From Lysobacterales bacterium (GTDB taxonomy: Bacteria > Pseudomonadota > Gammaproteobacteria > Xanthomonadales > SZUA-36), in NCBI GenBank assembly GCA_029859505.1, contig JAOUCZ010000008.1, forward strand, positions 1-40,779: a DNA stretch of 40,779 bases, given 5' to 3'. This document shows, in pieces, positions 18,785 through 27,666 of the stretch; the stretch's first letter is position 1; every line of letters begins with the position of its first letter. The notes under the pieces are model-generated. The model made no database searches. It was not told the origin of the DNA and was given only the letters and a program-made list of their open reading frames with translations. A program made the position numbers and the translations under genes.

Positions 18785-19600
18785 CTAAATTACGTCGACC
18801 GCATTACCCTGGTACTCAATCTGCCTGGCAAGTAGTTCTGGTTCCATACGGGTAACGACCATCAGGCTGGTGTCACCATCCTCACCGGACTGGCAGTCCA
18901 CAACAATCGCGTCATAAGATTGATCGTCACCAATCAAGCTGATTTTATCCATCAGGCCCGGACAAACGGTTGGTTTGCAGTTAAGCAGGCGGGGGTGGCG
19001 TTTTACCTTTCCCAGGTAATGTGTACGAGCGACGATTTCCTGGCCCGGGTAACAACCCTTGCGAAAATTGACAGCGCCAAGTTGGTCAAAGCCAAGCATT
19101 TGTGGCAGGAACTGACCGCTGGTTTCCGTGCTTAACCAGCAGACTCCTCTTTGCAGCTCTGATGTCCTCCAGCCATCCGATAGTTTGGTGTCGTGACCTG
19201 GAGCTTTGGCACGACTTATGATCGCAAGTTGCTGACCACTTCCTGGCAACGGGATGACGATCGTCGAACTTACCTCATGGTCTGACGAATTATCTTCGAA
19301 TAGAACTGCTACCACCTTTTCAGTCAGAACCTCAGTATCCACCTGTGAACGCATCACATACATCTTCAAACGCCTGGCAATTGAATCGGCGAGGGCTTGC
19401 GAGAGAATGACGAAATAATCATTGCCAACTTTGCTGACCAGCATCAGCGCCAGTACCCGTCCTTTGGGTTCGCAGTAACAGGCAAATACTGACTCCCCGG
19501 ATGATAAGGCCAGGACATCAGAGCTGACCTGATTGTGCAAAAAATCACCGGCATCAGCACCACTGAAGCAAATGGCTGACAGGTAGGGAAGTGCGATCAT
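18785..19600 (-). CDS. ygfZ: YgfZ/GcvT-like folate-binding iron-sulfur factor
   Basis: YgfZ is a folate-binding protein needed for normal activity of some iron-sulfur enzymes in E. coli (for example MiaB). The 271-residue product carries the family signature KGCYPGQE at 181-188, with the essential Cys at 183. The start at 19600 (MIALPYL) is chosen because the fold begins there and AGGAAA precedes it; an upstream in-frame ATG at 19663 adds 21 residues of unrelated sequence. It is divergent from the sdh operon; in E. coli the same gene is divergent from sdhE-ygfX, so the association is conserved. The link to iron-sulfur supply for SdhB is inference. Confidence 0.9.
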   Translation of the reverse strand: MIALPYLSAICFSGADAGDFLHNQVSSDVLALSSGESVFACYCEPKGRVLALMLVSKVGNDYFVILSQALADSIARRLKMYVMRSQVDTEVLTEKVVAVLFEDNSSDHEVSSTIVIPLPGSGQQLAIISRAKAPGHDTKLSDGWRTSELQRGVCWLSTETSGQFLPQMLGFDQLGAVNFRKGCYPGQEIVARTHYLGKVKRHPRLLNCKPTVCPGLMDKISLIGDDQSYDAIVVDCQSGEDGDTSLMVVTRMEPELLARQIEYQGNAVDVI

Positions 19601-19756
19601 TGGAGTGGGTTTCCTGTTCTTACTTGTAAATGATGTCCACTCGCATTTTACGGCACAATTCAATCTATAAAAAGATAAAGTGGACTCGCATGGTACCGCC
19701 TTTTGCCGTTACAATTCATGATTGGAGAAATTGACCGGGGTGCGGGGAGGTAATCA

Positions 19757-19936
19757 GTGAAGAATGACCAGTCAAAATCCTCGCGCGCCTCGTCAAATCC
19801 CTCCGCGAAAACCTCGAAGCAAGAACATCCAGTCCGTACAACCACCGAGAAGCCCACTGAAGTGGGTGGCCCGAAAGGTCCCGAGCCCACGCGCTATGGT
19901 GACTGGCAACAAGCTGGTCGTTGTACCGATTTTTGA
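19757..19936 (+). CDS. DUF1674 / SDHAF4-like succinate dehydrogenase assembly factor
   Basis: This 59-codon gene starts with GTG, six bases after GGGGAGG, and stops with TGA. The N-terminal two-thirds is hydrophilic and low in complexity (Ser, Lys, Thr). The C-terminus carries GGPKGPEPTRYGDW at 37-50 and ends GRCTDF, the hallmark of the DUF1674 family that includes eukaryotic SDHAF4/Sdh8. In eukaryotes that factor binds the flavinylated SdhA subunit before it joins SdhB. sdhC starts 31 bases downstream, so co-transcription with the enzyme is very likely. Its role in bacteria is inferred from family and position. It is easily missed because of its size, its GTG start and longer frames overlapping it on both strands. 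Confidence 0.9.
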   Translation: MKNDQSKSSRASSNPSAKTSKQEHPVRTTTEKPTEVGGPKGPEPTRYGDWQQAGRCTDF

Positions 19937-19967
19937 CTCACAATCCAGGGAGTAAAGGCAGCTAATA

Positions 19968-20354
19968 ATGAGTACCTCAAAACGCCCAATGTCACCCTAT
20001 ATGCTGGGGCCATATTACAAGTTCCAGATTACCTCGGTCCTGTCAATTCTCAACCGCCTTACCGGTGTGTTTATGTCGGTTGTAACTTTACCGTTATTGC
20101 TTTGCTGGCTGATTGCCCTGGCAAGTGGTGCAGATGAGTTTGCAGCCGTAAGCGCATGGCTGGGTAGTGGTCTGGGCAAGCTCGTCATCGCAGCTAGCGT
20201 CTTCAGTTTCAGTTTTCACCTGTTTGGCGGAATCCGTCACCTGATCTGGGATGCCGGTTGGATGATGGAGATGCCACAGGTGCGTATGTCCGGTTGGCTG
20301 GCCATCATTGGCTCGGTAGTACTGACACTCATCGTAATTGGAGCAGGCTTATGA
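19968..20354 (+). CDS. sdhC: Succinate dehydrogenase cytochrome b556 subunit
   Basis: SdhC is one of the two membrane anchors that bind heme b and ubiquinone. The 128-residue product starts with the family pattern RPMSPYM, has the quinone-site stretch SILNRLTG, and three helices (about 28-52, 62-85, 105-126). The heme-ligand region is FHLFGGIRHLIWD. Its stop overlaps the sdhD start (ATGA at 20351-20354), showing translational coupling. Confidence 0.95.
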   Translation: MSTSKRPMSPYMLGPYYKFQITSVLSILNRLTGVFMSVVTLPLLLCWLIALASGADEFAAVSAWLGSGLGKLVIAASVFSFSFHLFGGIRHLIWDAGWMMEMPQVRMSGWLAIIGSVVLTLIVIGAGL

Positions 20355-20731
20355 GTATGCAGAATCCTCTGGCCCGGGTCCGTGGTAAGGGTAGTTCAGG
20401 TGGGGGTGCTCACCATTGGCGTTCACAGCGTTACTCTGCGCTGATCCTTCTTTTATTAACGAGCTGGGTTTTGTGGCTGGGTATTTCGCTGGCTGGCGCA
20501 GACTATTCAACGGCCAAAATCGCCATGTCATCACCGCTCAATGCAGGTATGACCATATTGATGGCCGGTACCGTTTTTTATCACACGCACCTTGGTTTAC
20601 AGGTCGTGATTGAGGATTATGTACATATCGCAGCATTGGAATTTGCATTGTTGATATTTGTGCGTTTTGCCTGTCTTGTCGCATTCTTGATCAGTGCCAT
20701 CGCAGCTCTGAAACTGGTACTGGGAGCCTGA
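20351..20731 (+). CDS. sdhD: Succinate dehydrogenase membrane anchor subunit
   Basis: SdhD pairs with SdhC to hold heme b and the quinone site. The 126-residue product has a polar N-terminus (about 1-28) and three helices. FYHTHLGLQVVIEDYVH carries the heme-ligand His and the conserved Asp-Tyr pair near the quinone site. The start at 20351 overlaps the sdhC stop by four bases; a longer frame from 20258 runs through sdhC and is not used. Confidence 0.93.
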   Translation: MSMQNPLARVRGKGSSGGGAHHWRSQRYSALILLLLTSWVLWLGISLAGADYSTAKIAMSSPLNAGMTILMAGTVFYHTHLGLQVVIEDYVHIAALEFALLIFVRFACLVAFLISAIAALKLVLGA

Positions 20732-20734
20732 ACC

Positions 20735-22525
20735 ATGAGTAACGGTTATTCAATTACAGAACATAAATATGATGTCATTGTAGTGGGTGCTGGCGGTGCC
20801 GGTTTACGCGCGACCATGGGGCTTGCTGCAACCGGTTTAAAAACCGCATGTATTTCCAAGGTTTTCCCGACCCGCAGCCACACCGTGGCAGCACAGGGTG
20901 GTATGTCTGCCGCACTCGGCAACATGGGTGAAGACGACTGGCGTTGGCATATGTACGACACCATCAAGGGCTCGGACTGGCTGGGTGACCAGGATGCGAT
21001 CGAGTATATGTGCCGGGAAGCCGTGCCTGCAGTGATTGAACTGGAACATTATGGTGTACCGTTCTCACGTACGGAAGACGGCAAAATTTACCAACGGCCA
21101 TTTGGCGGTATGACTACCCATTACGGTGAGGGAACTGCACAGAGAACCTGCGCGGCAGCCGATCGTACCGGACATGCCATTTTGCACACCCTGTATCAAC
21201 AGGCACTGAAACATGACGCGACGTTTTTTATTGAGTATTTCGCGCTTGACCTGTTGATGGATGATGACGGTGTATGCCGGGGCGTACTGGCCTGGGATCT
21301 CGCCGAAGGTACATTACACCTGTTCCGGGCACACGCCGTGATCCTGGCTACCGGTGGCTATGGCCGCACCTATTTCTCATGCACGTCGGCTCACACTTGC
21401 ACCGGTGACGGCAATGGCATGGTTTTACGCGCCGGCCTGCCATTGCAGGATATGGAATTCATTCAGTTCCATCCAACCGGTGTTTATGGCGCCGGTGTCT
21501 TGATTACAGAGGGAGTTCGAGGTGAGGGTGGTTTCCTGACCAATTCGGAAGGCGAGCGTTTTATGGAACGATATGCGCCCAATGCCAAAGATCTTGCTTC
21601 ACGTGATGTGGTCAGTCGTTCAATGACCATTGAGATCAGGGAAGGACGTGGTGTTGGTCCCAAGAAGGACCATATACATCTGAACCTGCAACACCTGGGT
21701 GCTGATGTTATCAACAAGCGTTTGCCGGGTATTGCCGAGAGCGCAGAGATTTTTGCCGGTGTGGATGTCACCAAGGAACCTATTCCAGTCATTCCCACCT
21801 GTCACTACAACATGGGTGGCGTTCCTACGAACTACCACGGTGAAGTGGTGCATATGAAAGATGGCGACCCCGATGCAGTGGTCCCGGGCTTGTTTGCCAT
21901 CGGTGAAGCAGCCTGTGTTTCCGTTCATGGCGCTAACCGCCTGGGTTCAAACTCGCTTCTGGACCTGATTGTTTTTGGCCGGGCCGTTGCGCATCGTTGT
22001 GCGGAAGTGATCAAGCCCAATCAGCGTCATGACAACCTGGACCAGAAGATCGTGGATGACCTGGTCGCAGATTTTGATGGTATACGTCACGCTGACGGTA
22101 AAAACAGCGCAGCCAGCATCAGGGATGAAATGCAGCAGGTTATGCAAAATAACGCCGCTGTATTCCGTACCGGTGAGGTACTGGAGGAAGGCAGCAAATT
22201 GATTTCTGAGGTTTATGAAACCTTCAAAGACCTCAAGGTCAGCGACCGTTCCATGATCTGGAACTCCGATCTTGTCGAAACGCTGGAATTACGTAATCTG
22301 TTGGGTTGCGCAATGGTGAGTATGTCAGGTGCGGCAAACCGGAAAGAAAGCCGGGGCGCACACGCCCGTGAAGATTATCCTGACCGGGATGATGAAGACT
22401 GGATGAAACACACCCTGGCAAGCCTGGATGAATCCGGTAGCGTGTCTATCGACTACAGGCCCGTGCATCTGTACACACTGACAGATGACGTCGAGGTTGT
22501 CCCACCCAAACCACGTGTATATTGA
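20735..22525 (+). CDS. sdhA: Succinate dehydrogenase flavoprotein subunit
   Basis: SdhA oxidises succinate to fumarate with covalently bound FAD, linking the TCA cycle to the quinone pool. The 596-residue product has the N-terminal dinucleotide loop [11 protein letters not shown] (17-27), the flavinylated His in SHTVAAQGG (H49), the substrate-site segment [15 protein letters not shown] and the [16 protein letters not shown] motif. The C-terminus [16 protein letters not shown]...KPRVY is typical. Both SdhE and the DUF1674 protein encoded in the same operon would act on this subunit. Confidence 0.97.
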   Translation: MSNGYSITEHKYDVIVVGAGGAGLRATMGLAATGLKTACISKVFPTRSHTVAAQGGMSAALGNMGEDDWRWHMYDTIKGSDWLGDQDAIEYMCREAVPAVIELEHYGVPFSRTEDGKIYQRPFGGMTTHYGEGTAQRTCAAADRTGHAILHTLYQQALKHDATFFIEYFALDLLMDDDGVCRGVLAWDLAEGTLHLFRAHAVILATGGYGRTYFSCTSAHTCTGDGNGMVLRAGLPLQDMEFIQFHPTGVYGAGVLITEGVRGEGGFLTNSEGERFMERYAPNAKDLASRDVVSRSMTIEIREGRGVGPKKDHIHLNLQHLGADVINKRLPGIAESAEIFAGVDVTKEPIPVIPTCHYNMGGVPTNYHGEVVHMKDGDPDAVVPGLFAIGEAACVSVHGANRLGSNSLLDLIVFGRAVAHRCAEVIKPNQRHDNLDQKIVDDLVADFDGIRHADGKNSAASIRDEMQQVMQNNAAVFRTGEVLEEGSKLISEVYETFKDLKVSDRSMIWNSDLVETLELRNLLGCAMVSMSGAANRKESRGAHAREDYPDRDDEDWMKHTLASLDESGSVSIDYRPVHLYTLTDDVEVVPPKPRVY

Positions 22526-22540
22526 GAGGCAGGAATCCCA

Positions 22541-23326
22541 ATGCTCGAATTAAGATTACCCCCTGAATCCCGCCCGCAAAAAGGACAGAAGTTTTCTGCG
22601 CCCGAGGGTTCAAGCAATACCCGCACTTTTCATGTTTACCGGTGGGATCCTGATAAGGGTGAGAACCCCTGTATCGAAAGTTATGAAATTGACCTGGATG
22701 ATTGCGGGCCGATGGTGCTGGATGCCATTCTCAAGATCAAGAACGAAATTGATCCATCACTGACGTTCCGCCGGTCCTGCCGGGAAGGTATTTGCGGCTC
22801 TTGTGCAATGAATATCGACGGCACCAATACGCTGGCGTGCACCAAGCCGATTAGCTCGATCTCCGGCGACGTGAAAATCAACCCGCTGCCTCATCTGGAG
22901 GTGGTCAAAGATCTGGTGCCGGACATGACCCATTTCTATGCCCAGTACGCCAGCATCAAGCCATGGATTCGTACCCAAAGCGTGCCTTTGCCAGACCAGG
23001 AAAGATTACAATCTCAGGAAGACCGTGAAAAACTTGATGGCTTGTACGAATGTATTTTGTGTGCCTGTTGCTCTACTTCCTGCCCCAGTTATTGGTGGAA
23101 CGGCGACCGCTATCTTGGCCCGGCGATACTATTGCAGGCATACCGCTGGCTGGTGGATAGCAGAGACGAAGATACCGGTGAACGACTGGATGAGCTGGAT
23201 GACCCGTTCAGGCTTTATCGATGTCACACTATTATGAATTGTACTTCTACCTGTCCCAAGGGATTGAACCCGGCTAAAGCCATTGCAGAAACAAAGAAGA
23301 TGCTTCTGGAAAGGCAAGGAGCCTGA
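22541..23326 (+). CDS. sdhB: Succinate dehydrogenase iron-sulfur subunit
   Basis: SdhB carries electrons from FAD to quinone through three clusters. The 261-residue product has the [2Fe-2S] ligands C80, C85, C88 and C100, and two ferredoxin-like groups, C171-C174-C177-C181 and C228-C234-C238. The arrangement is complete for [2Fe-2S], [4Fe-4S] and [3Fe-4S] centres. The N-terminus is about 20 residues longer than in E. coli SdhB, with a polar stretch before [10 protein letters not shown]. It follows sdhA by 15 bases. Confidence 0.96.
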   Translation: MLELRLPPESRPQKGQKFSAPEGSSNTRTFHVYRWDPDKGENPCIESYEIDLDDCGPMVLDAILKIKNEIDPSLTFRRSCREGICGSCAMNIDGTNTLACTKPISSISGDVKINPLPHLEVVKDLVPDMTHFYAQYASIKPWIRTQSVPLPDQERLQSQEDREKLDGLYECILCACCSTSCPSYWWNGDRYLGPAILLQAYRWLVDSRDEDTGERLDELDDPFRLYRCHTIMNCTSTCPKGLNPAKAIAETKKMLLERQGA

Positions 23327-23341
23327 GTTTGTCAGTGTTCT

Positions 23342-23590
23342 ATGTGTAGTGGTCAGGACAGGGTTAGAAAGCTGCGGTGGCAAAGCCGTCGCGGCATGAA
23401 AGAACTGGACGTACTTTTTGAAGCGTTTTTTGTGACCCAGGCTGAACCCTTGCTTGAGGGAGCCTGGCCAGAACTCGAAGTGCTGCTGGGACAAGAGGAT
23501 GACGTTTTATTTGACTGGGTTTCCGGCAGAGATTTACCAGCAGACCCTGCCTTACTGGATTTAATTAAGACCTTGACCAATGCTACTTAA
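23342..23590 (+). CDS. sdhE: FAD assembly factor SdhE
   Basis: SdhE (YgfY; eukaryotic SDHAF2) promotes covalent attachment of FAD to SdhA. The 82-residue product has the diagnostic RGMKE motif at 17-21 inside RRGMKELD, and the family pattern of a small five-helix protein with FLxxxDxxLFDWxxG-like spacing (here EDDVLFDWVSG). It lies 15 bases after sdhB. In E. coli the gene is away from sdhCDAB, so inclusion in the sdh operon is informative. The ygfX start overlaps its end by 11 bases. Confidence 0.93.
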   Translation: MCSGQDRVRKLRWQSRRGMKELDVLFEAFFVTQAEPLLEGAWPELEVLLGQEDDVLFDWVSGRDLPADPALLDLIKTLTNAT

Positions 23591-24014
23591 CAGACCAGTC
23601 AAATTGAGAGTTTCCAGCGCAAGTGATTTTATGCTGCCTGTTGGTCTGCTTAGCGTACTGCTTGTGATTGCAGCATTGATCAGCCCTTATCCCGTTGTGT
23701 TGTCTTTAGTTGTCATTGCTTCGGTCGGGGTTGGGTGGACAGCAACTATATTAAAGTTTTCTAAATCAACTAAGGTAAAATTGACCTTGGTCATTTTTCC
23801 CGATGGAAGGGTCCGTTTAGAATCTGATCAGTCAGATACAATTGAGGGTTTTCTGGATGGTCAGCAATGGTCTACCAGTTGGATTAGCGTATTGCGAGTT
23901 GTCGATGGGGGCAGGGTGCGCAAACTGCTGATTCGGTCCAGCTGTCAACGGCCAAAGGATAATTTTCGGCGCCTGAATATGTGGCTTCGACAAGGCTTGA
24001 ACTCCAGCACATGA
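23580..24014 (+). CDS. ygfX: YgfX-like membrane protein
   Basis: The 144-residue product has two closely spaced N-terminal helices (about 18-38 and 40-58) and a soluble C-terminal region containing the WSTSWISVLRV stretch and a polar tail. Size, topology and position directly after sdhE match YgfX (CptA). In E. coli YgfX has been described both as an SdhE-interacting membrane protein and as the toxin of a proposed pair; the sequence here does not decide between them. Similarity is moderate and mostly topological, so context carries much of the call. Confidence 0.78.
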   Translation: MLLNRPVKLRVSSASDFMLPVGLLSVLLVIAALISPYPVVLSLVVIASVGVGWTATILKFSKSTKVKLTLVIFPDGRVRLESDQSDTIEGFLDGQQWSTSWISVLRVVDGGRVRKLLIRSSCQRPKDNFRRLNMWLRQGLNSST

Positions 24015-24152
24015 GAATAGCAGGTGTTGGAAAATTGACCCGTTAAGCGGGTTTGGTATGAGGTTTCCGGGGTGCATTCAGGAAACATCAGCGGTGACGG
24101 TCCAGGTTTGGGTTGTCACGTTATTTTTAAAAAGTGAGGAAAGAGTTCAATC

Positions 24153-25571
24153 ATGACTTACAACGACAAAGTTGTCAGACAATTCGTCATAGCGACGATC
24201 CTCTGGGGCATTGTGGGAATGCTTGTGGGTGTCATTATTGCTGCGCAATTATGGCTGCCCATATTGAATCTCGACATACCCTGGTTGACGTATGGACGTT
24301 TGCGTCCGCTTCATACCAACGCTGTCATTTTCGCCTTTGGCGGGAGTGGTCTGATAGGTACTTCCTTGTACGTTGTACAAAGAACCTGTCATGTTCGCCT
24401 GATTTCCGACAAATTGGCAAGCCTTGTTTTCTGGGGTTGGCAGTTGGTTATCGTGGCAGCGGCCGTAACCCTTCCGCTGGGCTGGACCCAGGGCAAGGAA
24501 TACGCTGAACTCGAATGGCCAATTGATATTCTGATCACACTGGTATGGGTGGCCTATGCCGTGCTGTTTTTCGGAACGATTGTAAAACGCCGGGTCAGTC
24601 ACATTTACGTGGCCAATTGGTTTTATGGCGCTTTCATCCTGACCATTGCGGTACTTCATATCGTTAATAACCTGTCGTTACCGGTTGCCATTGACAAGTC
24701 CTACCCAATCTATACAGGCACAGTCGATGCGATGGTGCAGTGGTGGTACGGCCACAATGCAGTGGGCTTTTTCCTGACGGCCGGTTTCCTCGGAATGATG
24801 TATTACTTTGTTCCCAAACAGGCTGAAGGACCGGTTTATTCATACCGCTTGTCGATTGTGCATTTCTGGGCGCTGATTGCCATCTACATGTGGGCAGGAC
24901 CTCATCACCTTCACTACACGGCCTTGCCCAACTGGGTTCAGTCAATTGGTATGGTTTTTTCACTGATCCTGCTTGCACCGAGTTGGGGCGGCATGATCAA
25001 CGGCATCATGACTTTGTCGGGCGCTTGGCACAAGCTACGCACCGATCCGGTTTTGAAGTTCATGATCGTGGCGCTGAGTTTCTACGGTATGTCGACGTTT
25101 GAAGGGCCAATGATGTCGATCAAGACGGTTAATGCATTGAGTCACTATACCGATTGGACTATCGGTCACGTGCATTCAGGTGCACTCGGCTGGGTTGCAA
25201 TGATGACCATCGGGTCGATTTATTGCCTGATCCCGCGGTTGATCGGTGAAAAGGAAATGTACAGCATCAAGGCCATTGATATCCACTTCTGGACATCAAC
25301 GATTGGTGTGGTGATGTACATCACTTCCATGTGGATCGCCGGTGTCATGCAAGGCTTGATGTGGCGTGCGTTTAATGATGACGGCACATTGACATACAGC
25401 TTCATCGAAAGTCTCGTGGCAACCAAGCCGTATTACGCGGTGAGATTGATGGGTGGTTTGTTATTCCTCTCAGGTATGTTTTTCATGGCATGGAATACAT
25501 GGAAAACACTTGGTAATAAGGAAATGAAACCGATTCCTGCCTCAGAACCTGCAATTTGGGGAGACCACTAA
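24153..25571 (+). CDS. ccoN: cbb3-type cytochrome c oxidase subunit I
   Basis: CcoN is the catalytic subunit, with low-spin heme b and the heme b3-CuB site that reduces oxygen. The 472-residue product has about 12 membrane helices. [17 protein letters not shown] and the helix with [23 protein letters not shown] are typical of CcoN, and [13 protein letters not shown] gives the CuB histidine pair. AGGAAAG precedes the ATG. The 138-base upstream gap shows no clear FNR box (TTGATnnnnATCAA). It shares one base with the ccoO start. Confidence 0.97.
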   Translation: MTYNDKVVRQFVIATILWGIVGMLVGVIIAAQLWLPILNLDIPWLTYGRLRPLHTNAVIFAFGGSGLIGTSLYVVQRTCHVRLISDKLASLVFWGWQLVIVAAAVTLPLGWTQGKEYAELEWPIDILITLVWVAYAVLFFGTIVKRRVSHIYVANWFYGAFILTIAVLHIVNNLSLPVAIDKSYPIYTGTVDAMVQWWYGHNAVGFFLTAGFLGMMYYFVPKQAEGPVYSYRLSIVHFWALIAIYMWAGPHHLHYTALPNWVQSIGMVFSLILLAPSWGGMINGIMTLSGAWHKLRTDPVLKFMIVALSFYGMSTFEGPMMSIKTVNALSHYTDWTIGHVHSGALGWVAMMTIGSIYCLIPRLIGEKEMYSIKAIDIHFWTSTIGVVMYITSMWIAGVMQGLMWRAFNDDGTLTYSFIESLVATKPYYAVRLMGGLLFLSGMFFMAWNTWKTLGNKEMKPIPASEPAIWGDH

Positions 25572-26182
25572 TGAGCACAGGACACAAAAAACTCGAAACA
25601 AATATCAGCCTCATGGCTATATTTATCATCATCGCAATCAGTCTTGGCGGGCTGGTCGAAATTGTTCCATTGATGTTTATGGATCAGGTCAGGCAGCCGG
25701 CTGAGGGGATAAAACCATACCCTGCGCTGGAGCTTGCCGGTCGCGATGTATATGTGCAAGAAGGATGTTACAACTGCCATTCACAAATGATTCGTCCGTT
25801 CCGCAGTGAGACCGAGCGTTACGGGCCATATTCTGTCGCTGGCGAGTCCGTTTATGACCGCCCGTTCCAGTGGGGTTCCAAGCGTACCGGGCCTGACCTG
25901 GCGAGGGTAGGTGGCCGTTATAGTGATGAGTGGCATTACATTCACCTGAACAATCCACGTGACGTGGTACCTGAGTCCAATATGCCGAATTATGGCTGGC
26001 TATCAGACAGAATGGTCGATGGTGCTCTTGTACAAAAGAAAATGCGTGCTTTGAACGCCCTCGGTGACCCGTATTCGGAAGAGGATATTGCGGCTGCACC
26101 ATCGGTGGTGGCTGGTAAAACCGAGATGGATGCTGTTATTGCATATTTGCAAAGCCTTGGTCATGCCAGGAGTGGGCGCTGA
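25571..26182 (+). CDS. ccoO: cbb3-type cytochrome c oxidase subunit II (monoheme)
   Basis: CcoO is a membrane-anchored monoheme cytochrome c that passes electrons to CcoN. The 203-residue product has one N-terminal helix (about 13-38), then CYNCH (C66, C69, H70) within [14 protein letters not shown]. The later Met in NMPNYGWL is the likely axial ligand. ATG at 25571 directly overlaps the ccoN stop; a longer frame from 25556 is not used. Confidence 0.96.
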   Translation: MSTGHKKLETNISLMAIFIIIAISLGGLVEIVPLMFMDQVRQPAEGIKPYPALELAGRDVYVQEGCYNCHSQMIRPFRSETERYGPYSVAGESVYDRPFQWGSKRTGPDLARVGGRYSDEWHYIHLNNPRDVVPESNMPNYGWLSDRMVDGALVQKKMRALNALGDPYSEEDIAAAPSVVAGKTEMDAVIAYLQSLGHARSGR

Positions 26183-26183
26183 A

Positions 26184-26396
26184 ATGGATATTAATATTAT
26201 CCGCGGCGTCATTCTTCTGGTCTTGGTTTTTTCTTTCCTGGGCCTATGGGCCTGGGCATGGAGCAGCAAACGTAAGTCGGCATTTCACGATGCCAGCATG
26301 CTGCCCCTGGAAGAAGACAAGGGCGTAATTCCGAACGATATAGACCCTACTGATGAGACCCGGTCAACGGGAGAGGGAGTGAGTCATGTTAACTAG
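26184..26396 (+). CDS. ccoQ: cbb3-type oxidase small subunit CcoQ
   Basis: CcoQ (FixQ) is a small single-helix subunit that stabilises the oxidase. The 70-residue product starts MDINIIRGVILL, with one membrane helix (about 6-26), then WSSKRKSAFHDASMLPLEED, the usual CcoQ pattern around a short basic patch, and an acidic tail. The ATG at 26184 lies one base after the ccoO stop; the end overlaps ccoP by 11 bases. The protein is slightly longer than many CcoQ (about 50-60). Confidence 0.88.
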   Translation: MDINIIRGVILLVLVFSFLGLWAWAWSSKRKSAFHDASMLPLEEDKGVIPNDIDPTDETRSTGEGVSHVN

Positions 26397-27282
26397 TTTC
26401 TGGCACTGGTATGTCATTATCATCACCATTGGCACCATTCTGGGTTGTTTCTGGCTATTACAATGGACCAAGGGTGTTTCCAATCGCGATGAAGAAGGCG
26501 ATGGAACAGGTACGACCGGTCACGTATGGGACGAGGACCTGGTAGAGCTTAATAATCCACTGCCAAGATGGTGGTTGCAGTTGTTTTATGGAACCATTGT
26601 TTTTGCTTTCGTTTATATGGTTTTATTCGGTGGCTTCGGCAATATTGCCGGCGTTCTGGATTGGTCCCAGGAAGGTCAATACGAAGCAGAAATGAAAACC
26701 GCAACCGAGGCACAGGAGGCCATATTTGCGCGTTACAGGGAGATGGACAATGAAACCCTGATAGCGAATGCCGAGGCCAATGCGACGGGTCAAAGACTGT
26801 ATGCTAATAGTTGTGCAATGTGTCACGGGTCTGATGCACGCGGCGCACGTGGCTTCCCGAACCTGACCGACGATGACTGGTTGTATGGCGGCAGTTTTGA
26901 CACCATCATGCAAACGCTCGAGAACGGCCGTGCTGGCATCATGCCGGTGATGGTTGCTGGTCTTGATGACAAAGCCATCGGTGAGTTGGTGGTTTATGTG
27001 CAAAGCATGTCCGGTCAAAAGGCTGATGCAGTCATGGCCGCAAATGGCAAAAAGAACTTTGATATGTTGTGTGTAGCCTGTCATGGGGCAGATGGTAGTG
27101 GCAACCAGGCACTGGGTGCTCCCCGTCTGAATGATCAGATATGGTTATATGGCGGTGAACCTGAAACCATCAGGAAAACACTGACGGAAGGTCGCAATGG
27201 CAATATGCCGGCGCATAAGGATCTATTAAGTGAAGACCGGCGTCGACTGATTACTGCTTATGTGTTGAGCCTGTCAGAGTAG
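26386..27282 (+). CDS. ccoP: cbb3-type cytochrome c oxidase subunit III (diheme)
   Basis: CcoP is the diheme cytochrome c that receives electrons from soluble cytochromes. The 298-residue product has two N-terminal helices (about 6-27 and 65-88) with the family stretch HVWDEDLVELNNPLPRWW between them, then two heme c sites: CAMCH (C143, C146, H147) and CVACH (C229, C232, H233). Its start lies inside the end of ccoQ. Length is normal. Confidence 0.96.
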   Translation: MLTSFWHWYVIIITIGTILGCFWLLQWTKGVSNRDEEGDGTGTTGHVWDEDLVELNNPLPRWWLQLFYGTIVFAFVYMVLFGGFGNIAGVLDWSQEGQYEAEMKTATEAQEAIFARYREMDNETLIANAEANATGQRLYANSCAMCHGSDARGARGFPNLTDDDWLYGGSFDTIMQTLENGRAGIMPVMVAGLDDKAIGELVVYVQSMSGQKADAVMAANGKKNFDMLCVACHGADGSGNQALGAPRLNDQIWLYGGEPETIRKTLTEGRNGNMPAHKDLLSEDRRRLITAYVLSLSE

Positions 27283-27306
27283 ACGACAGGTGGAGTAGCG
27301 GTAACA

Positions 27307-27666
27307 ATGAAGACAGAACACCCGGTTAACCGGCGATGGACTATGCGGCAGCGCGATTGGGCTGTCGTATTCTGGATTGCCTTCCTGTCAGCAGCGGCGG
27401 GTGCCTTTGTGCTGTTCGGACTGGTTAACCCTCTGGATATGGTCAACAACTGGGCGGATCAATTTGATATCGGTATGAAGCTTGCTTACGGACTCGCATT
27501 TGCATTCCTGTATATTGTCTGCCTGATGGCATCTGCGTTAACCATGTTCATGATCCGAACCGGTCCGTCTCGCGGACACGCCACGGGTAAAGGAAATCGT
27601 GCTATTCCGGAAGTTCATGACCCGTCACAATCCAATCCGGATATTGACGGCGAGGATTGGAAATGA
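27307..27666 (+). CDS. Small membrane protein between ccoP and ccoG
   Basis: The 119-residue product has a basic N-terminus, a helix at about 18-42 (VVFWIAFLSAAAGAFVLFGLV), a second helix at about 60-84, and a polar tail. I do not recognise a characterised family. It sits between ccoP and ccoG, and its stop overlaps the ccoG start (ATGA at 27663-27666), so it is translated with the oxidase genes. A role in assembly or stability of cbb3 oxidase is possible, but nothing in the sequence shows it. Confidence 0.75.
   Translation: MKTEHPVNRRWTMRQRDWAVVFWIAFLSAAAGAFVLFGLVNPLDMVNNWADQFDIGMKLAYGLAFAFLYIVCLMASALTMFMIRTGPSRGHATGKGNRAIPEVHDPSQSNPDIDGEDWK

Noticed and set aside
19660-19890. 76-codon minus-strand frame at the head of the sdh operon
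   Set aside because: It is the antisense shadow of the conserved DUF1674 gene; its Gly-Pro-rich part mirrors the GGPKGPEP motif.
24015-24152. FNR box upstream of ccoN and a terminator after ygfX
   Set aside because: No TTGATnnnnATCAA sequence was found. The only hairpin (ACCCG/CGGGT, 24038-24052) has a 5-bp stem and only three T after it.
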